Source: Selaginella moellendorffii (taxonomy: Eukaryota > Streptophyta > Lycopodiopsida > Selaginellales > Selaginellaceae). Taken from it: DNA of 64,000 nucleotides. The position numbers and the translations under genes were made by a program. Shown in pieces: positions 1-12,673 of the stretch (position 1 is its first letter; the number at the start of each line of letters is the position of its first letter). Under the pieces are notes generated by a model. It saw nothing but the letters and a program-made list of their open reading frames with translations, ran no database searches and had not been told where the DNA came from. The DNA lies in contig NW_003314324.1 of assembly GCF_000143415.4 (NCBI RefSeq), forward strand, positions 825,767 to 889,766. Direction: 5' to 3'.

Positions 1-3000
1 CTTTCGGAGAATTTAGCGATAGAGCGGACAGGTGATTCTTGCAGAGCTCATAGCTTTTGATAGATTTGGAGCTCATAGATTCTATTCTATTTTCAGGAAC
101 GTCTTCAAGCCCGAGTCTTTATATCTTCCTCAGATTTTCTTCATGATCTCTCCGAAAAATTCAGCGGATTTCTACCGGCTGGCTGGAGCTTGCCGCCATT
201 TTCTTCGATGCATGAGTGAAACGGGTAAGCTCCATTGAATGAAAATGCTGGAGCCTGACTTGATCCACAGAAGGTGGTGTCTTTTCGGTTTTTGTTAGCG
301 GAGACTATACGACTCAAAGATGTGCTATTAACTATAGAGTGAAGCATTTTGCGATTCTTTGTCTACAAGGTCTCTACCATCACCGGTATGTGAGAGTAAC
401 GCAGTCGTGATTGTTTTCTTGTTTACATTGGATTTACAGAGAATCACTTAAGGAAGAGTTAATGCTTCCAGAAGATGGATCCAGAGACGATGTCGCAGGG
501 GTTCTCGTGCGCACGATTCTCAGCCTTGCAACGGTCGAGTTGCCTTGGTCTGGAAGTCTTATTGAGCACCTTGCACTCAACAAGATGTTTTGTCTTCTTC
601 GTGATCTCGTCTTGACATTGGTATGTTACTCACTTCCAGGCTACTTGTGTTACAACGCATTTCTTTTCCAGAAAAACACAGATGCTCGATCATTGGTGAT
701 GTTATCTTTGGAGCGGCTTGTACATCAGCTCTCTGTTTTGTATGTGGAAAAGTTTCAGTACTTGAAGCCGGTGCCATTTACCTGGAGTCTCCCGGCTCAG
801 ATATTTTCTGTTCCACTTCTCTGGCGACGACTTCCGCGTCTGAAAGAGGTCCGAAAGCTTTCGTTTTCTAAAAAGTTTTTTATATGAGACATTCACAGGT
901 CAGCGTTACGGACGGTGTTTGGGCTTTTGTTGTTCATCAAACAGCCATAAATAAACTTGACTTGAGGACCTCTCTTCCTTCTGATGTAAGCCCTGAGTTT
1001 CCGTCATTTGTTTGCTTGCTGGGAAACCTCTTGGAAAGCTCACGACTCGCCATGCAACAACCAAACGCTATGATTCAGCTGGTAAGTTTGATATGCCTCC
1101 TGTTGATAAATGTATGTTACGAGAGCATTGCAGGTCACAGATATAGCAAATGTAGCACGGACTCTGTTGAGCACTCCACCGATAACCTGTGCTCTTTGTC
1201 CGAAGGAAACGTTCAGTGATGGTAACACTCTCACGTTATTATTCTTCTAACAACATTCTTCTTGCAGCCAGCGAGGACGACGACATGAAAATTGACATTG
1301 AAGAGAGCTTTGCTTTAGAACCAGCATTGATATCCCAGCTAAAGCACGCGTCTGATGGGATGTTCCTGAAAGAAATGGTACATGAAATTTTTATCTTTCA
1401 AAACCCGTTTTCTCACTATCTTCCAGGTGAGGGTTGCCTTCTCACAAGCTCCACTCGATTTGAATACGGTTGCTACACCATTTGGTGGTGCTCCGGAAGC
1501 CAGTGCGGTTTCTGCCGTTTGCGGCTTTTTATATGCGGCATTTTCTGTACTGGATAGAACTACAATAGTCTCGCGCTTGGCATACGTTGCGAACCTGGTG
1601 CCTCCACTGTGGCAATATATTACTTCTTGTCGGCTGAATAACAACTGGCCAGCGATCGAGCTGCCTTCTCAGGATGCGCAGCTATCACCAGAGCTACTTG
1701 GTTGGATGCTGCCACTTGCGGTTTTCTGTCCCGTCTTCAGGTGCGTTCAAAATGATCGCGTGCTTCTCTAAAGACTTCTTTTGCAGTCATCTGCTTTTTA
1801 GCATGGACAACGATGAGTTCTACAACATGAAACAACCGATAAGTATAGAAGATGTTAAGCAACTGGTGCTTATTTTGAAGGAGGTGCGCAACCAGATACT
1901 ATTGATAAAAGCGATTGACATTGTCTGTTACTGTAGGGACTCTGGCAGCTTCTGTGGGTTATGCCTTTCAAGCCGTCAGCCTTCGTCGCTTCCGATATAT
2001 TTGTGTTTCAAAACATGCGTCAATTTTTTATAAATGTCTCTGCAAGTCTACTGGCGGAGGTACGTCACTTTCTACTATTCTTTCCTTATGATTCTATTCC
2101 TTGCAGCTGCATGACCGCAATAGCAAGCGGCAGTTTGCACCATCACACACATTTCATGCAAGGGAAGCGATTGAAGAAAGCTTTTTCCACCAGGTATTTC
2201 CTACTATCATTTTCGCGTAACTCAAGGCACCGTGACGTACGCAGGCAGAAGGGGAGAATACCAAAGCCCGGGAGGTTCTCAACAGAGCTCCTTTTCTAAT
2301 ACCGTTCACACTCAGAGTTCGTGTATACACGGTAATTCCCCGTCTCCCTTTACTAGCTTCCTGTAATGCGTAACTGCAGGCTCAACGAACTGCTGCAAGG
2401 CAAAACACGTCCCGCCAATATGGACTTCAAATCAAAGTGCAACGAGATCGTATTATCGAGGACGCCTTTATGCAGTTCAATGTGCTCAGCGACGAGTCTC
2501 TGCGGGGAACGGTAATGGGTTCACAAATTTGAAGCTAGTTCTAGTTCTGACGTTCGTGCTTGTACAGATCAGAGTTTCTTACGTCAATGAACTCGGTGCT
2601 GAGGAAGCCGGAGTCGACGGAGGCGGCATTTTTAAAGATTTTATGGAAAACATAACCAGTGCAGGTTTTGACATACAATATGGCTTGTTCAAGGTAACTA
2701 CCTGCATTCGCGCTCAGCCCTTACAACGTATTCCAGGAAACTGCGGACCATCTTTTGTATCCTAACCCAGCGTCCCATATGGTCAACGACGAGCATCTGC
2801 AATACTTCGAGTTTTTTGGCAAAATATTGGGAAAGGTGAGCTTGCATAGGAACTTTTATTTCCTCGTTAACATTCACCGAGCAGGCAATGTTTGAAGGGA
2901 TTCTCGTGGACATACCTTTTGCCATGTTTTTCCTGCGTAAGCTGAGGAAGAAGTAAGTTACAGCTGCTTTACGTGTTAGCTTACTAGTCTCTTCTTTCGC

Positions 3001-4104
3001 AGGCACAATTACCTACACGATTTACCTTCGCTGGATCCAGAGCTTTATAAGAATCTACTTTTCTTGAAGGTATAACTGAGCTCTTTGATTTTGGCCTGAC
3101 GAGCTTGTTTTACAGAACAACCCAAATATGGTGCAGCAGCTGGGCCTCTATTTCGTAATTGAAGACAATGAATATGGAGAGCAATTAGAGGTAGAGCTTC
3201 TTCCAGGGGGAAAGGATATCCAAGTCACCAAAGACAACGTCTACCGATACATTCACTTGGTAGCAAATCACCGTCTGAATCACCAGGTTAGTGCTGCTTG
3301 GTTTTTCAGTCAGTCACTTGTTCCTGCAGATCCGGCAACAAAGTAACCATTTTTTGCGTGGCTTTCAACAACTTATAAGCCCGGAATGGTTAGATATGTT
3401 CAACGAGCACGAACTCCAGGTTTAGTTTCACATGTCCGCTGGTTGGAAAAAGCACTTATGTTGTTGCTGTGGCAGATCCTTATCTCCGGATTTGAAGATG
3501 CCATGGACATAGACGATCTCCATCACAACGTGAACTATGGTGGTGGCTATCATGAGGTAGAATACTTCTCTTTCATTGCGTGGCGAGCGAATACTTCTTT
3601 TCTTTTGGCAGAACCATCCGGTGATTCAGATGTTCTGGGACACCGTGAAAGCCCTGGATGCAAATATGCAGCGGAAGTTCCTAAAGTTCGTGTCCGTTTG
3701 TTTTCATTTCGTGTTCGTGACCGTTTTCATTTGCAGGTTCGTTACAGGATGCTCGAGAGGGCCATTGCTCGGCTTCAAATACCTGGAGCCTCGATTTTGC
3801 ATCCAGAAGTAAGCTCTTTCACCTTACCATTTTCTTCACTTGTTCTTCTTCTTCTCTCTTTTGTCCTTCGATTCCAGGACCGCTCCCGAAGGCGCAGCAG
3901 AGGAGGCTCTTGACAGACTCCCCACGTCGGCGACTTGTTTGAACCTCCTGAAACTCCCTCCTTACAAAAGGTTCGTTGGTGTTTATTTTTCTTACTTGTA
4001 GCAGTTCATTGATCTGTTCTTTCCTTGTTTCTTGTAGCAAGGATACGATTCGTGAGAAGCTACTCTATGCAATAGCTGCCGAAGCTGGATTCGATCTCAG
4101 CTGA
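1..4104 (+). CDS. UPL7: HECT E3 ubiquitin ligase, UPL7-like (5' end outside window)
   Basis: HECT-type E3 ligase: it takes ubiquitin from an E2 onto its own cysteine and passes it to substrates. Many short exons separated by introns of about 45-60 bp were joined by eye (for example, introns near 386-439 and 620-671). The C-terminal third gives a complete HECT domain. Its N-lobe stretches (HLLYPNPASHM, KAMFEGILVDIPFA) and C-lobe (FLRGFQQLISPEWLDMFNEH, TGCSRGPLLGFKYLEP) match plant UPL7 as I remember it. The catalytic Cys is the TGT codon at 3936-3938, in PTSATCLNLLKLPPY, and the protein ends in AEAGFDLS at 4104. No convincing start is visible, so perhaps 200-250 N-terminal residues lie to the left. 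UPL6 is the closest alternative. Early exon boundaries (1-900) are approximate. Confidence 0.9.
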
Positions 4105-4424
4105 GTGACTAAGCTCTGTACAGAAAAAGCAAAAGTTTTGAGGAGATTTTGCGTTCCTCCTTTGTAAATTGGAAAATTTGGAACCCGGTTAACGAGCGTT
4201 TTGTAGGAAGCTTGAGAAGGTTCAAACAGGTTGAGCAAATCCTGACTGAGAGTTTTGTGTAGAAGTTGATCCTCCATGGCTGACGAGTTTGATATTTGAC
4301 GAGGCTCTCGAGTGACGAACGAACTTAACGGTAGGGCAAACTGCAGCCGTTGGATGGGCGCGTTTTGAAAGGTCACGATGATTCAGCTGAATGGGAAGGG
4401 TTTTGCGGGCATGGAGACGATGGC

Positions 4425-4940
4425 ATGGAGGGAAATGTGGCCTCGGCGGAGGCCAAGAAAGGAGGAGACAAGGACGGCAAGAAATCGACACCAAAGATCA
4501 CGGTGCGTCCATCGGATCAATTGCTTTGGATCGACTGATTTCCTTTTTTTTTGCTTTCCAGGCCAAAGATATAAAGACGTGCCCTCCCGACTCGCGCTTC
4601 CCAGTGACCAACCAAACGAAGAATTGCTTCACGAAATACGTGGAGTATCACAAGTGAGTGGAAAGGATTTGGAGAGAAGAGATCAAATTTTCCTTCTTCT
4701 TGTGTTAGATGCATCCAAGAAAATGGCGAGGGCGATTCGAGATGTGAGAAGTACAGGCGAGCTTACAAGTCATTGTGCCCCATCGAATGGGTAAAGAATC
4801 CTCTTTTTCCTCTCGAGCCGAGGCGATGAGACTGAAAAACCAAAAAAAAATAAAAAAAAACTCGAATGGTGGTGGTGTCAATGCAGGTTGAGGCCTGGGA
4901 CGAGCGACGAGCAAACGATTGCTTTTGCGGTCCATACTGA
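4425..4940 (+). CDS. COX6B: Cytochrome c oxidase subunit 6b (COX6B/COX12)
   Basis: Nuclear-encoded subunit of respiratory complex IV on the intermembrane-space side. Four exons (4425-4502, 4562-4653, 4709-4790, 4887-4940) give 101 residues. The core reads PPDSRFPVTNQTKNCFTKYV and continues to a CPIEW motif. The twin-cysteine helix pair is intact: Cys-x9-Cys (NCFTKYVEYHKC) followed by Cys-x10-Cys (RCEKYRRAYKSLC), the spacing of this family. The open frame extends upstream to about 4350 but without an ATG; the first in-frame ATG is at 4425, giving a lysine-rich head. It lies 320 bp after the UPL7 stop and converges on TOP1, whose stop is only 80 bp away. Confidence 0.93.
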
Positions 4941-5020
4941 GTTCTCTCCAACGTTGTCAACGTTTTCTTGCTCAAAACCTTCTTCACATAATGGTACACC
5001 GGCACGGATTTCTCTTGGGT

Positions 5021-8000
5021 TAGAACCGGAATGTTGGTTCCGCTTCCAATGCCCAGGTGAATTTCTGGAGCAAAGATTTCGTGAAAATCTGTCAAGAGTT
5101 CCACAGGTCAGTCATTCGTGCGAGGTTTTTTTTTTTTTTCTTTTTTTTTTTGCTACTTGCCTTTTCGATGGGTACGTCGTTCCTCTTGCACCAAGCGACG
5201 GTGATTCGTGGGTCCAGATAGTTGATCTTGGAAGTTCCCAGAGCGACTGTCTTGAGATCGTCCTTAACTTTCATGTCCAGTTCCATCTTTTGGATCTTGT
5301 TATCGGTTTGCTCTAGCTTCTTCTCCAGCCTGTGTTGTTTCGATCCAACTTGAGCAAAGAGAGAAAGTATGAGCGTTACTTACTGTTCTGGACTTTGGTT
5401 CCTCTTTGTCTTGCCATCTTCATCCTTCCGAGGAGGCTTTCCCTTCCTAGCTCTCTCCAAGTCTATAACAATCTCTTCACGCAGAGCCTGAGGTGCAAAG
5501 CCTTAGAACAATGCCACTAGTAAGAAAAGTAACTCAAAACCTTTAGCTCGGCCATTTTTCCTTCGAGTTTTTCCATCTGGGCGCCATGGCTCTTGGACAC
5601 CGTCCGTTGATGATTACAGAGAACAGCCACCTGCAAAGACATTCTGTAAAGGGACCAAACGTTTCCTTTGCAAGGCTATTCACCTCTTTGTTTGCTCGTT
5701 GGTAGTCTCCAATTTTTTCCGGGACGATTGAGCCATCCGTATGCTCGAGCTGGCGATTTGCACTTAAAGAACTAGCATGAAAGAAAACACTTCAAGCCAA
5801 ACCTGGTTATCGAGAGTGATGGAGGCATTATACGTTCTGAAAACCTTTGCAGTGAGCTCCGGCATGAACTCCTTCAAATGAGCATTCAATTTGTTTGTGT
5901 CTAGCCTGTCAAACAAATCATCGCCGCTTTTCTTCCCTGCATTCATCAACCAGCAGCGTTTGAAGCAATGCTACCAGAATTACTACCTTTCTGAAAATCC
6001 CCTATAGCCTTGAAAACTTTCTCTTCGACAGCTACTTCGTTGAGATATCTGATGGAATCCTTTCCGAGAAAATCGAACTGCAAAAGAAACAAGGTTAGGA
6101 GACGGAATTAAAAAGCGAGAGGAGACCTTACCTCGATTTTTTTCGAATCCAAAAGTTTGACGTGCTCTACTTTCAAAGAACAGCAGCCTACGGTATCAGC
6201 TTCATCGTCATCCTTCTCATTTCCTGCTCTAAGGGCAAGCCTGTCTATGAGATAAGTTGCAACTGCAATCTGTCTTTTTGTGGGATCTGTAGAGCCGAAG
6301 TCTTTCGTATATGTTTTCCGGATCTTGTCAATGTAATCCTGTAAAAATCGCATGAGTGAAGCGAGGCAAAGCTACAAAAAACACCGAACCTTCAGCTGTC
6401 TAGCCTTCTCGTATTTCTTCATGTCACTCTGAGCCTTGAGGCTACTGCTTGGGTGCAAAAACACGTACTTAAACTCCTTCTCGTTAATCGGATCGTTCCA
6501 AAACGCGAGCCAAGTGACTGTATTGTCGTGCCGAATTTCTTTCCAGCTGAAAAGTAAAGTCCAAGTTAAACTCATAAAGAGCTCGCATAAAAAGCGTCGT
6601 ACGTACTTGTGACCGGGCATCGGACACTCCGGAACGGGAGCACCCTTTCCAATATTGATGACGATATTTTCGGGAAAAATTCGCCTTTTGAGCTTTCCCA
6701 TCTTAGGATGCTGACCGCGCCCCCTGAAAAGGCCTGGAGGTTCCACTCGAAAGTTTCCAACCTGAAAATGCAGTGTAAGTAACCATTAGCTCAAAGAAAG
6801 AGATGCACGTACTTTTTCCTTCACCCCGTCAACAAGCGCCCAGGTGTATTTTTCTTCCGCCTTGGCCTTCTCATCTCTTAGTTGCTTCTTCTCCTGATAA
6901 AAGAAAACAAAGCTTCAGTCTAAGCCGAGCATACTAGCAGAGAAAACTAACCGCAGAGCTCAGTTGCTTCTTCTTCTCCTTCTCGCTTTGGTACCAGTCG
7001 TAAATCGGAGTGAAGTCGCAAAGCTCCAGCTTCTTTATGACATGGTTTGAACCGAGAATCTTTTTCCAATCTTGCCAGAAGTTGCTGTTAAACTTGGCCT
7101 GCGTTGCGTAGTCCGTGTCTTTCATCACGGCATACATTGTGGCAACCTGTATCCACAAGAACAAACAATTCAGTCGCTTAAACTCGGAAACAACCAACAA
7201 AAGCCCGCAAACCTCTTCCTGTGCCGGAGTAAGATCCACTGGCTCGCCATTGTAGAGCATCTTCACTCCATGAGGCTGATAAGCCGGAGGAAACATGACA
7301 CCATTGTGCTCCAGCGTCGTCCACTTCTGTCCACCATTACCATCCTTTCCTCCCTTCTTCACAACCGTTTTCTTCGTGATCTTCGTCTCCACCACTTTCT
7401 TCTTGCCGGAAGACGATGCCGACTTCCTCATGACAACCTTCTTTGAAACCTCCGAGCCTTCGAAATCATCCTCCTCCCCTTCCTCCTCCTCCTCCTCCTC
7501 CTCCTCCTCCTCCATCTCCTCGCTCTCTTCTTTCTCGACTTTGGCTTTCTTCACGACTGCCTTCTTCGTCTCCGCTTCGTCTAGAACTCGCTTCCTCGTC
7601 TTGGAACCGTCAACTTTCCTGGAGGAGCTCGCGGCTTCCTTCTTCACGGCCACCTTTGCATTCTTCGACGCATCGATCTTCTTGGGAGCGTCAATCTTCC
7701 CAGGCTTCCTCGACGCCTCAATGAGCCTCCTCACGGAAGAGCCACCATCGCCATCGTCTACCTCGGTCTTGGCCTTCTTCCTGGGAGCGCTCTCCGGGCT
7801 CTCCAGCGATTTAAGCGAGCGCTTTGCGAAAGTTTTCAAGGGAGCAGGCTTGGTCGCACTGCCAGGAGAAGGAACTTTGGAACTGCTGGGCTTGCTGGAA
7901 GCCTCCAATCTGGAGGACGATCCATTTGGCTGCTCCTCGTCCTTGACTTGGCGCTTAAGATCCATTGCTGGAGCTCCCTTATTCACGCCGAAGGATTGAG

Positions 8001-8162
8001 GCTTATCATCGTCCGAGTCGTCGTTCACACGATTCGCACTGCCATTGCAAGCGAGCGGGGCGGCGATCCCATCCTCCACTTCCCTATCTAGATTTCAATC
8101 ACAATGAGCGCGATCGCGCGGGCGCCGATTTGAATCGTCTCACCTGGACACATGGATGCCAT
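5021..8162 (-). CDS. TOP1: DNA topoisomerase I (type IB)
   Basis: Relaxes supercoils by single-strand nicking and religation in the nucleus. Exon 1 is tiny (8162-8144, MASMCP) and joins the large exon starting at 8087. A long lysine- and acid-rich N-terminal region has a run of about 13 Glu encoded by a trinucleotide repeat. The core follows: [14 protein letters not shown], then FTPIYDWY, then the hallmark [19 protein letters not shown], then [18 protein letters not shown] and [11 protein letters not shown] coiled linker leads to the C-terminal [16 protein letters not shown], where the nucleophilic Tyr codon is 5220-5218. The last exon ends EAEPTFRF at 5021. The intron before it starts with GC, not GT (donor AAG|GCAAGT at 5160). 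There are many introns and I did not place every junction. Confidence 0.94.
7474..7515 (+). repeat. (TCC)n microsatellite coding a poly-Glu run in TOP1
   Basis: A near-perfect TCC/CTC trinucleotide repeat. Read on the minus strand in the TOP1 frame it gives an unbroken glutamate run within the disordered N-terminal region, where length change would be tolerated. Confidence 0.85.
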
Positions 8163-8185
8163 TTGAATGAATCTCACGCACCCAA

Positions 8186-8194
8186 AAACCCTAA
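8186..8194 (+). promoter_or_regulatory. Telo-box at TOP1 5' end
   Basis: AAACCCTAA lies 24 bp before the TOP1 start codon. In plants this motif is enriched in promoters of replication, translation and ribosome-biogenesis genes. Motif seen; function inferred. Confidence 0.5.
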
Positions 8195-8885
8195 TCGATT
8201 CCCCCATATCTAGGGCTTCCAAGGAGATATGGGGCCAATGCTTGCATGCCACGTGTTCCCCTGCTTTTAGGGCAACATTAGGTCTAAAAGCTGGTAAACA
8301 AGTATTTTGCGTGAACCATGAGCCGTAACTTTTCTATGCCCTTTCGGACATGCTTGTCACTAATGGTACACGATTCCGTTTGCCTGTTAGCGCGGATCAC
8401 ATGTTTTCCATTGATACTTTAGGCAGCAAAACAACAAAATCTCTACGTAAGATTGCAAAGGTGGAGTGAAGTGGATCACTACATTTTTTATCAAAATATG
8501 GTTTGATTAAGTCCACATGGGAGTGTCCCCCAAGAAAAAAAAAAACAAAATCCACAGAGGCATGCGAGCGATTGAAACCATTCCACGGAAGAAATATGGG
8601 TAGAAAATCCGGAACGTACGACTTCTGTGGCACGCTTGCGGAGGAGCACACGAGGGTTTGACATTTTACATCAGTAAATCTGGAGTTTAACCATAGGCCA
8701 GATTAAAAATATTTTCACCAAAGTAAGTAGACTTTGATATAAATGCCCTGGCCTGGGATCCCTGACAAACGCGCAAATTTTTCTCATTCTACTAAGAACA
8801 CAACTTCTTAGATCCAAGGAAAGTTTATGCCCAGATTATCACTGGCACTTCAAGTCTATCCAACAACAAGAGCAAGAGATCCTTC
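8195..8885. other. Intergenic region between TOP1 and the bHLH gene
   Basis: About 700 bp between divergent genes, presumably carrying both promoters and the bHLH leader. An AT-rich stretch near 8700-8790 with TATA-like sequence (gatataaatg, about 8737) could be the bHLH core promoter. No other coding signal seen. Confidence 0.4.
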
Positions 8886-10092
8886 ATGGATGTTGTGAGG
8901 AGAAGTAGAAGCTCTTCTTCGCCATCTTTCACCAGCATCACCAATTCCAGCAGCTCTCGCAGATCAAGCTGCGATCCCGGTGACTTTTCTTTCCTCGATT
9001 ACTCCCAGGTTTGCTGCCGCTCTCTCGATTTGCTCTCGCCGGACCTCCCACCGCCTCTGGTGGAGGATTCCTCGCCGGTAAACTCCCATGGCTACACGCA
9101 ATGCAGCTCAATTGCTCCCAAGAGCTTGTACCATCCTCTAGAGTTTAATCAGAGCTTCCAGGCGCAACTAGAGCTCCAGCAAACTTTGATGGGTGATCCC
9201 TCGTTTGGCAATTCTTCTCTTCTAACTCCACTTGACGATCACTCACAAGATCAAAGAAATCCGGAAGATTTCCATGGACAAGAGCTTGCATACTACTGCC
9301 AAGTCGAGCCTCTGGACGAGAAGTATCTCAGCCTCATGGAACATCCGCCGCTCTACGTGAATTACTTGACTGATGCCAATCGGAGAATGCCGCCGCTCGG
9401 ATCTTCCCAGGCGCTTGATCAACCTGGGGCTCCGAGGATCATCTCAAACTCATGCTCAAGCCCAACAAGGAAGAGAAGCGCGGACGATCAAAACACCACG
9501 AACGCTCTCTCCAAACGCGAAAAGGTACGCACGTCTGGACCGCGGAATCTCGATAAACAACTCATTTTCTTGCTCTATTGGGTGATCAGATCGATTCATC
9601 TCCGGCTTCTTCTTGTTGCACGACTGCTCTCAACACGAACTTAAAACCGAGATCGAGGCAAGGGACTGCCAATGATCCGCAAAGCATCGCCGCAAGGGTG
9701 AGAGAGGAGTCTGGAGATCTTAGACCAGATCAAACTCATGAGCTGGTTTTCTTTTTTTTGATTTTGCAGCAAAGGCGTGAACGAATAAGCCAGCGTTTGA
9801 AGATCTTGCAAGACTTGGTTCCAAATGGCTCCAAGGTTTGTGTAAAGAAACTTCGATGATACGAGGAAAATCTTGATAGAAACTTTCTTTGACAAATGCA
9901 GGTAGACCTTGTAACCATGCTTGAGAAAGCTATAAATTATGTCAAATTCATGCAGCTCCAACTTCAGGCAAGTATAACCTTTTTTCTTTGTTTAACTTTC
10001 ACTTTATTCAGTTAATTGAGATTAAATATCCGGATTTCTAGGTGTTGTCGACTGATGCATATTGGCCTTTACCTAAAGCACGACAATCGTAA
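8886..10092 (+). CDS. bHLH transcription factor, class I RSL/RHD6-like (subfamily VIIIc)
   Basis: Five exons (8886-9524, 9590-9697, 9770-9835, 9902-9967, 10042-10092) give 309 residues. The serine-rich N-terminus has no known domain. The C-terminus carries TANDPQSIAAR then QRRERISQRLKILQDLVPNG, then VDLVTMLEKAINYVKFMQLQ and VLSTDAYWP. The basic region with DPQS..A, the helix-loop-helix and the tail with YWP are typical of RHD6/RSL1 proteins, which specify root hairs and rhizoids in plants and mosses. The bHLH covers about residues 236-293. The fourth intron has a GC donor (CAG|GCAAGT at 9968); a GT donor four bases later would break the frame. Subclass assignment (class I rather than class II RSL) is from memory. 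Confidence 0.88.
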
Positions 10093-10351
10093 CGAGTAGT
10101 GTTAATTAAAAATTAAGAACCAGAGACGTGGGCGAATTCCATAATCAAAAAGAAATTAAAAGAAAACTCGATTTGTTCTTCATTGTCTCCAACCAAACAA
10201 ACAGTGCTGCAAATTTAAGATAATCCAAAGAGAATCTCACATAATTGGAAAAATAAAAAGACAATGCAGGAAGTTTAAAATAATTCAAAGATAGTCAAAT
10301 CTTTACCACGGACTTTTTCTACACACCCTGGCATGACGAAGAGACGTCGCG

Positions 10352-12673
10352 ATGAGCACGTCGACGATTCAATCCCTGGCGACGCAAATCCAGGAATGCG
10401 GCAACTGCAGGGACCTCGCGGCCGCCCGGCGCCTCCACGCCCGCGTCGTCGACAGCAGCGATCACGCCCGCAATCGCTACATCGCCAATCTCCTCATCCA
10501 GATGTATGGCAAATGCGGCAGCCCTGGCGAGGCCCGCGGCGTCTTCGATCGCATCCCCCCACACGCCCGCAACGATTTCTCGTGGAACATCATCATTGCG
10601 GCGTATGCCCAGAATGGGCATCTGCGGGAAGCGCAGGATGTTTTCGATTTGATGCCCAGCCGCAATCTCGTCTCGTGCAACTCGATGATACAAGCGCTGG
10701 CTAAACACGGGCATCTGGATCAGGCGAAAAGAGTGTTTGAAGGAACGCCGCAGCACGACGTTGTGTCGTGGACAACGTTACTCGCAGCATTCGCCCAAAC
10801 CGGGCACCTGCTGTTAACTAGGAACATCTTCGACCAAATGCCGGAAAAAAACATCTTTTCGTGGACGACGCTTGTGCAGTGCTATGCGGCATCCGGAAAC
10901 GTTGACGAAGCCAAAGCCGTGTTTGATCAAATGCCGATGTTGGATGTTATGACTTGGAACGCTTTGATCTACGCAAATGCCAAGAATGGGGATCTTTACT
11001 CCGTGAAGAACATCTTTGCTTCTATGCCGGAGTGGAGCGTCGTGTCGTGGACGTCGATGATCACCGCTCTGGGCGAGTCGGGGCTGATCAGTGACGCTCT
11101 CTCGATCTTTCTCTCGATGGAGGAGAGGAATCTCGTCTCGTGGAACGCGATGCTCCATGCTTGCGCTAGGAACGGCGATCTCGCCACCGCGAAGGCGCTC
11201 TTCGATCGAATGCCCGAGCACGACATCGCGTGCTGGACCGCTCTCATCCAGGCCTACGTCCAGAGCGCTCGTCCCGAGGACGCTAAGATCGCGTTTGATT
11301 GTATGCCCGCCAGCGACATCGCGGCGTGGAACTTGATCCTCGCGGCGTACGCCCATCGCGGGCGAGTTGAGGAGGCCGAGAGGATCTTTGCTGCCATGCC
11401 CGAGAGGAGCGTGGTCTCGTGGAACAACGTCCTCCAGGCGTGCGTCGCGCGGGGAGATCTCGAGCGCGCGCGGGAGATCTTCGGCGCGATGCCCGAGAGG
11501 AATGTGGTGTCGTGGACCGCGATGATCCAGGCGAGAGCACAGGCCGGGGAGATGGATCGCGCGAGGGAGCTGTTTGATCGGATGCTGGAGTGGGATGCGG
11601 TGGTGTGGAATGTGATGATCGCGGGGTATACCGAGGCTGGCGAGATCGATCGCGCGAGGGAGATGTTTGAGGATCTTCCCGAGAAGAGCCAGGTCTCGTG
11701 GAACACGATGATGGGCGCGTACGCGCGAGTGGGCGATCTGGAATCCGCGAGGGGCTTGTTCGAGCGATTGCCCTGCCGATCGATCGACGCGTGCAATGTG
11801 ATGATCACGGCCTACGCCGAGAGGGGCGAGCTGGAGGAATCAAAAGCTCTGTTTGATTCCATGGAAGAGCTCAATGCCGTGAGCTGGACAGCGATGGTCA
11901 CGGCCTACGCGCGCTTTGGGCACCAGGATCTAGCCAGGATCACGTTTGAGCGCATGGCGGCGCAAAGAACAGCGAGTGGGTCACGCCATTTCCTGGATGC
12001 GATCCCGGAGCAAGACGTGGTTTCATGCAATGCAATGATCAGCGCGTTTCTCCAGGGAATGGAGCTGATCCAAGCGAAGATGCTGTTCGATCGGATGAGC
12101 CGGAGAGACGTGATCTCATGGAACGCCATCGTCGCTGGATTTGCCCGGAATGGGCATTTGCTCTACGCAAAGAGACTGTTCGATGCAATGCCGGAGAAGA
12201 ACGTGGTTTCGTGGAGCTCTTTGCTTGCAGCGTACGCGCAACTCGGCAATCACAGCGATGGCGTCGCATTCTACTCGCAGCTGCTCGCGAGCGGAGTAGA
12301 GCCCAACGAAATCTGCGTCGTGAGCCTCCTCGCCGTGTGCGCGCACGCCGGGAACTTGGAGAAAGGCTTGAAACTCTTCGTACGGATGACCCAGGATCAT
12401 ACGGAAGTGTCTGCCACCAAAGAACACTATGCGATCGCTGTGGACATTCTTGGACGAGCTGGGCAGCTGGAGGTCGCGGAAGAGATCGTGAATTCCATGC
12501 CTTTGGGGGGACCCGACGACACCGTGTGGGGATCACTCCTCTCGGCCAGCCGGTTTCATGTGAAAAATCCCGGCTTTGGCGCACGCGCTGCGAAAGAAGT
12601 GATGAAGAGCTCTCCGCGAGATTCCTCGGCTTATATCCTGCTCGCTACTGCTCGCTCGATCGCGCAAACTTAG
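10352..12673 (+). CDS. Pentatricopeptide repeat protein, PLS class, intronless (773 aa)
   Basis: Single-exon PPR protein, probably an organellar RNA-binding factor. After a leader with one long motif (QECGNCRDLAAARRLHARVV) comes an almost unbroken run of about 31-residue S-type motifs of the form VVSWNAMI..YA..G.L..A..LFD.MPE, from about residue 75 to 630. It then closes with a longer P/L-like pair and an E1-like tail (LGRAGQLEVAEEIVNSMP). There is no E2, DYW or other editing deaminase domain; it stops at IAQT. An upstream ATG at 10333 is in another frame. No organelle presequence is obvious. Selaginella is known for a greatly expanded PPR family. Targets unknown. Confidence 0.92.
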   Translation: MSTSTIQSLATQIQECGNCRDLAAARRLHARVVDSSDHARNRYIANLLIQMYGKCGSPGEARGVFDRIPPHARNDFSWNIIIAAYAQNGHLREAQDVFDLMPSRNLVSCNSMIQALAKHGHLDQAKRVFEGTPQHDVVSWTTLLAAFAQTGHLLLTRNIFDQMPEKNIFSWTTLVQCYAASGNVDEAKAVFDQMPMLDVMTWNALIYANAKNGDLYSVKNIFASMPEWSVVSWTSMITALGESGLISDALSIFLSMEERNLVSWNAMLHACARNGDLATAKALFDRMPEHDIACWTALIQAYVQSARPEDAKIAFDCMPASDIAAWNLILAAYAHRGRVEEAERIFAAMPERSVVSWNNVLQACVARGDLERAREIFGAMPERNVVSWTAMIQARAQAGEMDRARELFDRMLEWDAVVWNVMIAGYTEAGEIDRAREMFEDLPEKSQVSWNTMMGAYARVGDLESARGLFERLPCRSIDACNVMITAYAERGELEESKALFDSMEELNAVSWTAMVTAYARFGHQDLARITFERMAAQRTASGSRHFLDAIPEQDVVSCNAMISAFLQGMELIQAKMLFDRMSRRDVISWNAIVAGFARNGHLLYAKRLFDAMPEKNVVSWSSLLAAYAQLGNHSDGVAFYSQLLASGVEPNEICVVSLLAVCAHAGNLEKGLKLFVRMTQDHTEVSATKEHYAIAVDILGRAGQLEVAEEIVNSMPLGGPDDTVWGSLLSASRFHVKNPGFGARAAKEVMKSSPRDSSAYILLATARSIAQT

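Noticed and set aside
4350-4424. N-terminal extension of COX6B
   Set aside because: The frame is open but starts with TTG; no ATG until 4425.
7295-7999. 234-residue open frame antisense to TOP1
   Set aside because: Ser/Phe-rich reflection of the lysine/glutamate-rich TOP1 exon; no motif and no splice support.
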